From positions 1-13,118 of the forward strand of contig QMMB01000038.1 in assembly GCA_003647035.1 (NCBI GenBank): a DNA stretch of 13,118 nt. Reading direction: 5' to 3'. Shown piece by piece: positions 1-6,828 of this stretch. This DNA is from Deltaproteobacteria bacterium. GTDB taxonomy: Bacteria > Myxococcota_A > Polyangia > Polyangiales > Houyiibacteriaceae. The position numbers and the translations under genes were made by a program. The notes under the pieces were generated by a model that worked only from the letters and a program-made list of their open reading frames with translations, searched no databases and had not been told where the DNA came from. How positions within the stretch are numbered: position 1 is the stretch's first letter; each line of letters opens with the position of its first letter.

Positions 1-292
1 CGAATCGTGCGGCCAGTGCACTCCTTGTCGCGAAGGGACGGGCTGGTTGGTCGATGTGCTCGACAACCTGTGTAGGGGGCGGGGCAAGCCCGAGGACGTC
101 GACCTGTTGGTCGACATCTCGAACAACATGATGGGCAACACCATTTGCGCCTTCGCGGATGGCACGGCGATGCCGATGCTCGGGATGGTGCAGAAGTTCC
201 GCCAGGAATTCGTGGATGCCGCGGTCCACGGACTGCCCGACGATGTCCGGCACGACGACAGTGTGCGCAGCTCGGTGGAGGGGGTCGCGTGA
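1..292 (+). CDS. nuoF: NADH-quinone oxidoreductase subunit F, C-terminal fragment (5' end outside window)
   Basis: This is the last 96 codons of NuoF, read from base 2 to a TGA at 290-292. NuoF is the FMN-containing complex I subunit that oxidises NADH on the cytoplasmic side and passes electrons into the iron-sulfur chain. The fragment opens with ESCGQCTPCREG, the classic motif giving three cysteine ligands of the [4Fe-4S] cluster N3. The fourth expected ligand follows in NTICAFADG, about 40 residues later. The helical region VQKFRQEF and a short variable tail match the usual NuoF C-terminus. The flavin and NADH sites lie upstream, outside the window. The stop overlaps the GTG start of nuoJ (GTGA), and nuoJ's Shine-Dalgarno sequence lies inside this gene. 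It is odd that nuoJ follows directly, because NuoG, H and I genes usually sit between F and J. HoxF or formate dehydrogenase homologues share the motif, but the downstream nuo genes argue for NuoF. Confidence 0.93.
   Translation, partial: ESCGQCTPCREGTGWLVDVLDNLCRGRGKPEDVDLLVDISNNMMGNTICAFADGTAMPMLGMVQKFRQEFVDAAVHGLPDDVRHDDSVRSSVEGVA
277..281 (+). promoter_or_regulatory. Shine-Dalgarno sequence of nuoJ
   Basis: GGAGG lies inside the 3' end of nuoF, 7 bases before the GTG at 289. It settles nuoJ on a GTG start that overlaps the nuoF stop. Confidence 0.75.
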
Positions 293-792
293 CCGGTCCC
301 AGCGTAACCCTGTTCGTGGTGACGGCGACCTTCGCGATGATCGGCGCTCTGATCACGATTTCGGCGCGGCGCCCGCTTCGCGGGGCGATGGGCTTGCTCG
401 TCAATATCGTTTCGCTTGCCGGCATGTTCCTCACGCTCAACGCGCACCTACTGGCTGCGCTGCAGCTCCTGGTCTACGCGGGCGCCATCGTCGTTTTGTT
501 CGTGTTCGTCATCATGTTGCTCGGGTCGGCTGCCGAGGTTGCGCCGGCCGACGGGCGCTTCGCCTCCCGGACGCTGGGCATCGCGTCGACGATCATCGTC
601 TTTCTCGCGGTCTCGAGCTCGGTGGCCTACTTCGACGCACCTTGGGAAGCGGTGCCGGACGGTTTCGGGACGGTCGAGGGCCTTGGGATGGCTATCTACA
701 GGCAAGCGCTGGTGCCGTTCGAGGTGATCTCGATCACGCTCCTAGTCGCCATCATCGGCGCGATTACCGTCGCCCGGAGCCCCACGGAGTAG
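289..792 (+). CDS. nuoJ: NADH-quinone oxidoreductase subunit J
   Basis: This encodes a 167-residue membrane subunit of complex I, a normal NuoJ length. NuoJ sits between NuoH and the antiporter-like subunits and helps couple quinone reduction to proton movement. About five hydrophobic segments are visible. The most conserved part, NAHLLAALQLLVYAGAIVV (roughly residues 49-67), corresponds to the third helix, which carries a pi-bulge in known structures. The C-terminal ALVPFEVISITLLVAIIGAI is also typical. I chose GTG 289 because GGAGG at 277-281 lies 7 bases upstream and the start overlaps the nuoF stop. A longer reading from base 145 would lie out of frame inside nuoF and would add a non-family N-terminus. 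nuoK starts 6 bases after the stop, so the gene is part of the nuo transcript. Confidence 0.95.
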   Translation: MTGPSVTLFVVTATFAMIGALITISARRPLRGAMGLLVNIVSLAGMFLTLNAHLLAALQLLVYAGAIVVLFVFVIMLLGSAAEVAPADGRFASRTLGIASTIIVFLAVSSSVAYFDAPWEAVPDGFGTVEGLGMAIYRQALVPFEVISITLLVAIIGAITVARSPTE

Positions 793-798
793 GACCAG

Positions 799-1101
799 AT
801 GGGCATCGGCACATACTTGGCACTCGCCTCGGTCTTGTTCGGCGTCGGTGCCGCGGGGTTCCTTGCTCGCCGCAACATGCTGATCCAGCTCATGTCGATC
901 GAGCTGATGCTCAACTCGGTCAATGTGCTCTTGCTTGCTTTCAATCGCGTGAACCCGAGCAACCACGACGGGCAGGTGTTTGCCTTTTTCGTCATCGCGG
1001 TCGCGGCCGCGGAGGCGGCGCTCGGCCTCGCGATCCTGATCGCGTACTACCGCGTCACGAAGACGCTCAATACCGACGACGCGACCCTGCTGAAGTATTG
1101 A
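799..1101 (+). CDS. nuoK: NADH-quinone oxidoreductase subunit K
   Basis: This encodes 100 residues, the normal size for NuoK (MrpC-like), a three-helix membrane subunit next to NuoJ and NuoN. Two membrane glutamates expected of the family are present: E35 in SIELMLNSVN and E72 in AAAEAALGLA. They match E. coli E36 and E72, which belong to the central hydrophilic axis used in proton transfer. ATG 799 has GGAG at 786-789 (9 bases away) and AGGA at 791-794 as ribosome-binding candidates, both overlapping the end of nuoJ. nuoL begins 4 bases after the stop. Nothing is unusual, and there is no realistic alternative assignment. Confidence 0.97.
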   Translation: MGIGTYLALASVLFGVGAAGFLARRNMLIQLMSIELMLNSVNVLLLAFNRVNPSNHDGQVFAFFVIAVAAAEAALGLAILIAYYRVTKTLNTDDATLLKY

Positions 1102-1105
1102 ACCC

Positions 1106-3715
1106 ATGCACGTAGAAGCCCCCCAGCAGATTTTGCTCCTCTTGATCATCCTCTTCCCTCTGGGAGGTGCGATCATCAACGGCCTACTCGGGCGCTACAT
1201 GGCCAAGGGGTTGGTCACCCTCGTTGGCGTCGGGTCCGTGGCGCTGTCGTTCGCGCTCGCCGTCGTCTCGTTCGTCGAGCTGTACGGTCTCCGCCACGAG
1301 TCCGAGACGGCGACCCTCGTTTATCACTTTTACGAGTGGTTCTCTTTGAAGCTACCCTCCGGCAACGTCGTTGCGGTCAACGTCCGCTTCGTGATGGATT
1401 CGCTGAGCGGCGTGATGACTCTCATCGTGACGGGCGTTGGTGGCCTCATTCACCTCTACAGCATCGGCTACATGGGTGATGACGAGGGCTACCCGAGGTT
1501 CATGAGCTTCCTGAACCTGTTCATGGCGTCGATGTTGATCCTCGTGCTCGGAAGCAGCATGCCGGTCATGTTCGTCGGTTGGGAGGGCGTCGGCCTCTGT
1601 TCGTACCTGCTGATCGGCTTCTGGTTCGAGAACCGCGACTATGCTGCGGCCGGCCGTAAGGCGTTCGTCGTCAATCGCATAGGCGATTTCGGCGTTCTGA
1701 TCGGGATGTTCATCTTGGTGGGCGTTGCTGGCTCCTTCGAGTTTGCCGACATCAACAGCGCCGCGATGGCGGGTGAGTTCCGTCCCGATTTCCCGGTCTG
1801 GCTGTTGGGGGTCGCGCCGAGCCTCGCCACCGTCGCCTGCGTTTTTCTTTTCCTCGGGTGTACTGGCAAGAGCGCGCAGATCCCGCTCTACATTTGGCTT
1901 CCCGACGCGATGGCGGGCCCCACGCCGGTTTCGGCCCTCATTCACGCCGCCACCATGGTCACGGCCGGCGTGTATCTGTGTTGCCGTCTCTCCCCGCTTT
2001 TCATCACGTCCGACGTGGCGATGTCGATCATCGCCGTCACCGGGACGCTCACGGCCCTCCTTGCGGCGTCGATTGCGGTCGTCCAGCGCGAGATGAAGAA
2101 GATCCTCGCATACTCCACCGTGAGCCAGCTGGGTTTCATGTTCGCGGCGGTAGGCGTCGGCGCTTTCGCGGCCGGGTTCTTTCACGTGTTCACCCACGCC
2201 TTCTTCAAGGCCTGCTTGTTCCTAGGTGCCGGCTCCGTGATGCACGCGGTTCATGCCCACGGGGATGCCGACATCTTCAAACTCGGTGGTCTCAGGAAGG
2301 CATTGCCCATCACCCGATTGACCTTCCTGGCGAGTTGCCTGGCGATTGCGGGCTTCCCCCTCACCAGCGGGTTCTTTTCCAAGGATGAGATTCTCCTTGG
2401 CGCGGCTGCCCAGATCTTCCGTCCCGACGACATGCTCATGACATCGGTCGGCTGGTTCACTCTGATTGGGTTGACGCTTGCGGCCGTGATGACCGCCTTT
2501 TACATGTTCCGGCTCTACTTTCTGACGTTCACGGGCGAGTACCGAAGCGCCGACCAGTCGGGCGACCACCCGTACGACGCGCATCCGCACGAGTCTCCGC
2601 CGGCCATGACGATTCCGCTGGTGGTGCTAGCCGTTGGAGCGCTCACTGTGGGCTTCTTGGGGCTTCCGCATGTAGTGCCGATCATCGGGACGCACCTCAG
2701 CGACTACAGCTGGTGGGGGCACTGGATGGAGGCGTCGGTCGCTGGCCAGCCGGTTCCCGAGCAAATGTACATCGTCAATCTTGCCTCGGGTCTTGCGTTT
2801 GGGGCGATGGCGATCGGCATCAGCGCGGCTTGGGTGCTCTACCGAAACAAGAGCACCGATGCGCTGGCCGAGAAGATGCCGGCACGCTTGTACCAACTCG
2901 CGTTCGACAAGTGGCGAGTGGACGAGCTCTATGCGGCCACCATCGTCAACCCCATCAAGAACGTCGCCGTGGTTGCGGGTCGCGCGGACATGACATTCGT
3001 CGACGCGGTCATGACGAAGCTGCCGAGCTTCAACGTCCGCGAGGCCGGTCGTATTTTGGCCCGCCTTCAGAACGGAGTCGTGCACGTGTACGGCGCCGTG
3101 GTGGTCGTCGGCGTCGTTGCGGTGTTGGCCTGGTTCTGGACCCCGCATTCACGCATCGAAGCGGCGTTCGAGGGCACCCGGGTCGAGCTCACGACCCCGC
3201 AAGGGCTCGGGTACGAGTACCGTTGGGATGCGAATTCGGACGGCGAGTTCGAGACGCAGTGGAAGGGCACTCCGGGCACGACGTTTGAGTACGGCCACGA
3301 CGACATGCGCGGCATCGCCGTGTTCCTCAAGAATACCCATTCCGGTATCGAGCATCGAATCGACGTCACCGACGAGTGGATGCCGCTTCCGATCGAGTCG
3401 GTGGTTCCTGCCGAATTCCTGTCGCCGCGCGACACGGGCTTCGAAGTGCGCATCGATGGCGAGTTCCTGCTGTTCCGAAAGGCGCATGCCAGGACCAAGC
3501 TCTCCGGCATGAAGGAGATCCGTTTGCCGATGGGCAAATCTGGCCGTCTCGGCCCCGCCCGCGTGTCCTCCCGCCCGCTCGTCGAAGCAACCCTCGAGGT
3601 CCGCAACGCGTTCGGGAACACGCGCCGTGCCACCAAGGAAATCGCGTTACCGTTCGGGTTCGAGGCTCCTACGCACGCCTCGTTGACGCGGCCGGCTCAC
3701 GAGGTGGTCCGATGA
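1106..3715 (+). CDS. nuoL: NADH-quinone oxidoreductase subunit L with C-terminal extension
   Basis: This encodes 869 residues, whereas usual NuoL proteins are about 600-680. NuoL is the distal antiporter-like proton channel of complex I, with 16 helices and a long lateral helix. Key residues are present: E160 in GWEGVGLCSYLL, K255 in TGKSAQIPLYIWLPD, and H280 in SALIHAATMVTAGVY. The family loop HPHESPPAMT follows. The lateral-helix region begins around KWRVDELYAATIVNP and ends in the last helix, about residues 662-678 (LQNGVVHVYGAVVVVGVV and following). About 190 soluble residues then follow. Residues 693-755 contain YRWDANSDGEFE and resemble a PKD or immunoglobulin-like beta domain; the rest, to 869, is unassigned. 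By known NuoL topology the tail should be periplasmic (inference). The extension is not a read-through artefact: nuoM's strong Shine-Dalgarno sequence and its ATGA start overlap sit at its very end. Confidence 0.95.
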   Translation: MHVEAPQQILLLLIILFPLGGAIINGLLGRYMAKGLVTLVGVGSVALSFALAVVSFVELYGLRHESETATLVYHFYEWFSLKLPSGNVVAVNVRFVMDSLSGVMTLIVTGVGGLIHLYSIGYMGDDEGYPRFMSFLNLFMASMLILVLGSSMPVMFVGWEGVGLCSYLLIGFWFENRDYAAAGRKAFVVNRIGDFGVLIGMFILVGVAGSFEFADINSAAMAGEFRPDFPVWLLGVAPSLATVACVFLFLGCTGKSAQIPLYIWLPDAMAGPTPVSALIHAATMVTAGVYLCCRLSPLFITSDVAMSIIAVTGTLTALLAASIAVVQREMKKILAYSTVSQLGFMFAAVGVGAFAAGFFHVFTHAFFKACLFLGAGSVMHAVHAHGDADIFKLGGLRKALPITRLTFLASCLAIAGFPLTSGFFSKDEILLGAAAQIFRPDDMLMTSVGWFTLIGLTLAAVMTAFYMFRLYFLTFTGEYRSADQSGDHPYDAHPHESPPAMTIPLVVLAVGALTVGFLGLPHVVPIIGTHLSDYSWWGHWMEASVAGQPVPEQMYIVNLASGLAFGAMAIGISAAWVLYRNKSTDALAEKMPARLYQLAFDKWRVDELYAATIVNPIKNVAVVAGRADMTFVDAVMTKLPSFNVREAGRILARLQNGVVHVYGAVVVVGVVAVLAWFWTPHSRIEAAFEGTRVELTTPQGLGYEYRWDANSDGEFETQWKGTPGTTFEYGHDDMRGIAVFLKNTHSGIEHRIDVTDEWMPLPIESVVPAEFLSPRDTGFEVRIDGEFLLFRKAHARTKLSGMKEIRLPMGKSGRLGPARVSSRPLVEATLEVRNAFGNTRRATKEIALPFGFEAPTHASLTRPAHEVVR
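3143..3712 (+). other. C-terminal extension of NuoL, PKD-like plus unassigned beta-rich segment
   Basis: This is the part of nuoL after the sixteenth helix, residues 680-869. It is soluble, with no further membrane segment. Residues 705-716 (YRWDANSDGEFE) and the following TPGTTFEYGHDDMRGIAVFL look like the W-D...DG and late Y/G strand pattern of PKD domains. The DxNxDG part could also bind calcium. Residues 756-840 (VRIDGEFLLFRK, VEATLEVRNAFGNTRRATKEI) may form a second beta sandwich. The fold assignment is by eye only. Confidence 0.5.
3701..3706 (+). promoter_or_regulatory. Shine-Dalgarno sequence of nuoM
   Basis: GAGGTG lies 5 bases before the ATG at 3712, inside the last codons of nuoL. 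It fixes the nuoM start, which would otherwise be ambiguous because the frame stays open upstream to 3376. Confidence 0.7.
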
Positions 3716-5337
3716 CGACCCACTACCTCACGTGGCTCCTCGCGATTCCGGCTGCCAGCGCCCTAGTCGTCCTTCTGGTGCCTCGGAGCTGGGACGTCGC
3801 GATCAAGCGCTTCTCGATTGGGGCGATGCTGGTCGAGCTCATCGTCAGCCTGCGTTTGGTCCTCGCCGACTACTCCGATGCTGGCTATCGTTTCGTCGAG
3901 CACGTAGCCTGGGTCGAGTCCTTCGGGATTTCCTATAAAGTCGGCGTCGACGGGATCTCGCTCTGGCTCGTGGTTCTGACCACCTTGCTTTCCCCGATTG
4001 CGCTCTATGCATCGTGGGGGAGCATCAAGACGGGCATCAAAGGGTACGCGCTGTCGTTCTTGCTCCTCGAGCTCGGCATGCTCGGCGCATTCGTCGCGCT
4101 CGATCTCTTCCTGTTTTACGTGTTCTGGGAGCTGATGCTCGTGCCGATGTACCTGATCATCGGCATTTGGGGTGGCAAGGACCGCGTCTACGCCGCGGTG
4201 AAGTTCTTCCTGTACACCATGGTCGGCAGCTTGTTGATGCTGGTGGCCATCCTCTATGTGGTCGCCAGCTACGAAAAGCTTGCCGGACACTACACGTTCG
4301 ACTTGCAGGAGCTCTCGAGCCTGGTGCTGCCGGCCTCGCAGCAATATCTGTTGTTCGGTGCGTTTGCGTTGGCGTTTGCCATCAAAGTGCCGATGTTCCC
4401 GTTCCACACCTGGTTGCCCGACGCACACGTCCAGGCTCCAACCGGCGGGTCCGTCATCTTGGCGGCGGTCCTTCTGAAGCTTGGCATCTATGGCTTTATC
4501 CGGTTCGCGATGCCGCTGTTTCCCGTAGCCAGCCAGACGATCGGCCCGGTCCTGGCGGGCCTCGGCGTCGTAGGGATCATTTACGGCGCCTACGCCGCCT
4601 GGGTGCAGCGCGACTTGAAGAAACTCGTGGCGTACAGCTCGGTGAGTCACATGGGCTTCATCCTGCTCGGGCTCTTCGCGATGAATCGGAATGGCATCTC
4701 GGGCGCCATCCTGCAGATGATCAACCACGGTATCTCGACCGGCGCGCTCTTCCTTCTAGTTGGGGTCATCTACGACCGCCGCCACTCGCGCAAGCTCGAC
4801 GACTTCGGTGGGCTCGCGAAGGTCATGCCTTGGTACACGCTGTTCTTTGTCGTCATCACGCTGAGCTCGATTGGGCTTCCGGGCACGAATGGCTTCGTAG
4901 GCGAGTTCATGATCTTGGCGGGGTCGTTCCTCTCGCGCACGGCGATCGGCTTCGGGTCGTCCTGGTTCATCATGACCCTCCTCGCCACGACTGGAGTCAT
5001 CTTCGCCGCCGTGTACATGCTGCACGCGGTGCTTCGCATTTTCTGGGGTAAGATCGTCCACCCCGAGAACGAGTCCCTCACCGACCTCAATCGGCGTGAG
5101 GTTGCGTCGCTGCTCCCGCTCATCGTGATGGTCTTTTGGATCGGGCTCTACCCCAAGTTCTTCTTGGACAAGATGAACCCCTCGGTGGACGCCTTCGTGA
5201 CTGACTTCACGGTTCGATACTACGAGGGGCGCCGGACCGGTGAGCCTCGCTTGGTCGACTTCGAGGAGCTCGAGCAACGGATCGAGGCGGCGGGCGGTCT
5301 CGCGATGGCTGAGCCGACCCACGAGGACGCGCAGTGA
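3712..5337 (+). CDS. nuoM: NADH-quinone oxidoreductase subunit M
   Basis: This encodes 541 residues, slightly longer than the usual 490-530. NuoM is the middle antiporter-like proton channel of complex I. Family motifs are clear: E140 in FWELMLVPMYLIIGIWGG, K225 in AIKVPMFPFHTWLPDAHVQA, and K256 in LLKLGIYG. These correspond to E. coli E144, K234 and K265. About 14 hydrophobic segments are visible. The ATG at 3712 overlaps the nuoL stop (ATGA) and has GAGGTG 5 bases upstream; a longer in-frame reading from 3376 would only be an out-of-frame translation of nuoL. The last 35 or so residues after the final helix (YYEGRRTGEPRLVDFEELE and on) form a short, charged, acidic tail longer than in E. 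coli. The stop overlaps the nuoN start. Confidence 0.96.
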   Translation: MTTHYLTWLLAIPAASALVVLLVPRSWDVAIKRFSIGAMLVELIVSLRLVLADYSDAGYRFVEHVAWVESFGISYKVGVDGISLWLVVLTTLLSPIALYASWGSIKTGIKGYALSFLLLELGMLGAFVALDLFLFYVFWELMLVPMYLIIGIWGGKDRVYAAVKFFLYTMVGSLLMLVAILYVVASYEKLAGHYTFDLQELSSLVLPASQQYLLFGAFALAFAIKVPMFPFHTWLPDAHVQAPTGGSVILAAVLLKLGIYGFIRFAMPLFPVASQTIGPVLAGLGVVGIIYGAYAAWVQRDLKKLVAYSSVSHMGFILLGLFAMNRNGISGAILQMINHGISTGALFLLVGVIYDRRHSRKLDDFGGLAKVMPWYTLFFVVITLSSIGLPGTNGFVGEFMILAGSFLSRTAIGFGSSWFIMTLLATTGVIFAAVYMLHAVLRIFWGKIVHPENESLTDLNRREVASLLPLIVMVFWIGLYPKFFLDKMNPSVDAFVTDFTVRYYEGRRTGEPRLVDFEELEQRIEAAGGLAMAEPTHEDAQ

Positions 5338-6818
5338 TGAGTCAGCTCATGGGAGTGTCTCCGCTTCTGCTGCTCGTCGCGGCCGGCCTGGCCATCATGT
5401 TGGTCGATGGGTTCACCAAAGAGCGCGCCGAGCTTGCGAGTGTCACGGCCGTCTCGCTCTTCGTCGCGGCCGCGCTGGCGGGCACGATGCTGGCCAGTGG
5501 CAATGTTGCACCCGCGCCCGATGTCATCACCCGCTATCTTGCGGTCGACCAGCTTGCCCTGTTCTTCGATGTCGTCATTTGCGTCGGCGCAGGCCTCTCT
5601 GTGCTCTTAGCCGGCGGATACCTCCGGGAGCATGGCTTCGAGCGTGGCGAGTTCTACGTGCTGATCCTGTTCACGGCGTTCGGCGCAATGGTGCTCGCGC
5701 GCGCTGTCGACCTGTTGAGTATCTTCCTCGGCCTCGAGACGATGTCCCTTGGGGCCTACGCCCTCGTCGCTTACCGTCGCACCAGCGCGCGTGCGGTCGA
5801 GGGAGCGGTGAAGTACTTCCTTCTCGGCTCGTTTGCGGCTGCCATTCTGCTTTTTGGAAGTGCCTTGCTCTACGGGGCGACGGGGCACACCGACCTCGCT
5901 GGCATCGGGCAGGTGGTTGCCGCCGGGCAAGCCGATGCAACCCTGACCGTGCTCGCGTTGGTCATGCTCATCGTCGGGCTGGCGTTCAAACTGGGCGCAG
6001 TGCCGTTTCACATGTGGGTGCCCGATGCCTACGAGGGCGCCGTGACGCCGGTTACGACGTTCATGTCGGTGGGCATCAAGGCGGCCGCCGTCGCCGTTCT
6101 GCTGCGAGTGTTGGTGGGGGCGTTTGGCGACCCGGCCAGCATGGGCCTCTACACGGGATGGACGCCGGTCATCATGCTGCTCGCCGTCATTACGATGGTC
6201 TACGGCAATCTGGCTGCGCTCGCGCAGACCAGCGTCAAACGCATGCTCGCCTATTCATCAGTCGCACACGCGGGCTACATCTTGGTCGGTCTCGCTGCAG
6301 TGCACGAAGTCGGTTCCTTCGCGGTGAGCTCGGTGCTCTACTATATCGCTGCGTACACGTTCTCGAACGTCCTCGCGTTCGGCTCCCTCATCCTGATGGG
6401 GTCGAAAGGCAAGGAGGCTGTCAGCTACGACGACCTTGCTGGCGCGGGGCGCCGTCACCCCGTGGCGGCGTTCCCCTTCGTCATCGGCGTCCTATCGCTG
6501 CTCGGTATGCCACCTACCGCGGGCTTCTTCGGCAAGTACTACGTGTTCAGTGCCGCGGTGCAGGCAGGCGGACCGATGATTTGGGTCGCTGTCATCGGTG
6601 TGCTGGCGAGCGCCGTGGGGGCTTACTACTACCTCAAGGTCATCGTGTACCTCTTCATGCGCGAGCCTGAGGAGGACCAGCCCATCGCGGTTCCCATGAG
6701 GTCGATGTACGTTACCGTCACTCTGGTTCTGGCGGGCTACTACGTGGTGAAGATGGGGATCACACCGAGTCGGTACCTCGACTGGGCCGTCTCGGCCGCC
6801 TCGAGCTTGGTCGGCTGA
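5337..6818 (+). CDS. nuoN: NADH-quinone oxidoreductase subunit N
   Basis: This encodes 493 residues, normal for NuoN, the antiporter-like channel closest to the NuoJ/K part of the membrane arm. Recognised residues are E134 in GLETMSLGAYALVAYRR, K218 in AFKLGAVPFHMWVPDAYEG, and K248 in VGIKAAAVAVLL. These match E. coli E133, K217 and K247 almost position for position. About 14 hydrophobic segments are visible. I prefer ATG 5337 (TGATG overlap with nuoM, GAGGA at 5323-5327, 9 bases upstream). GTG 5334 is in frame, adds one residue, has 6-base spacing from the same GAGGA and cannot be excluded. This is the last nuo gene here: the next gene is on the other strand, and only 10 bases separate the two stops. 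Confidence 0.96.
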   Translation: MSQLMGVSPLLLLVAAGLAIMLVDGFTKERAELASVTAVSLFVAAALAGTMLASGNVAPAPDVITRYLAVDQLALFFDVVICVGAGLSVLLAGGYLREHGFERGEFYVLILFTAFGAMVLARAVDLLSIFLGLETMSLGAYALVAYRRTSARAVEGAVKYFLLGSFAAAILLFGSALLYGATGHTDLAGIGQVVAAGQADATLTVLALVMLIVGLAFKLGAVPFHMWVPDAYEGAVTPVTTFMSVGIKAAAVAVLLRVLVGAFGDPASMGLYTGWTPVIMLLAVITMVYGNLAALAQTSVKRMLAYSSVAHAGYILVGLAAVHEVGSFAVSSVLYYIAAYTFSNVLAFGSLILMGSKGKEAVSYDDLAGAGRRHPVAAFPFVIGVLSLLGMPPTAGFFGKYYVFSAAVQAGGPMIWVAVIGVLASAVGAYYYLKVIVYLFMREPEEDQPIAVPMRSMYVTVTLVLAGYYVVKMGITPSRYLDWAVSAASSLVG

Positions 6819-6828
6819 CCTCTGCGAG

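Noticed and set aside
159..1115. Long open frames overlapping nuoJ/nuoK and other nuo genes in alternative frames, some over 300 codons
   Set aside because: Their products are rich in Arg, Pro and Ser, or in Asp, Glu and His on the minus strand, with no family features. They are the usual by-product of G/C-biased third positions.
1352..2197. 281-codon minus-strand frame inside nuoL
   Set aside because: It is antisense to well-conserved NuoL helices and motifs, and its composition (Glu, Asp, Arg, His rich) is that of reversed membrane-protein codons. It has no ribosome-binding site or homology that I recognise.
3149..3700. NuoL extension as a frameshifted fusion with a separate downstream gene
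   Set aside because: The frame is continuous from the last helix with no stop, no internal start with a Shine-Dalgarno sequence was seen, and the nuoM signal sits exactly at its end. A fusion in evolution is possible, but a sequencing artefact is not indicated.
6809..6820. GGTC-GGCT-GACC hairpin at the end of nuoN as a terminator
   Set aside because: The stem is only four base pairs, lies mostly inside the coding sequence and has no following T-run. It is too weak to call a terminator.
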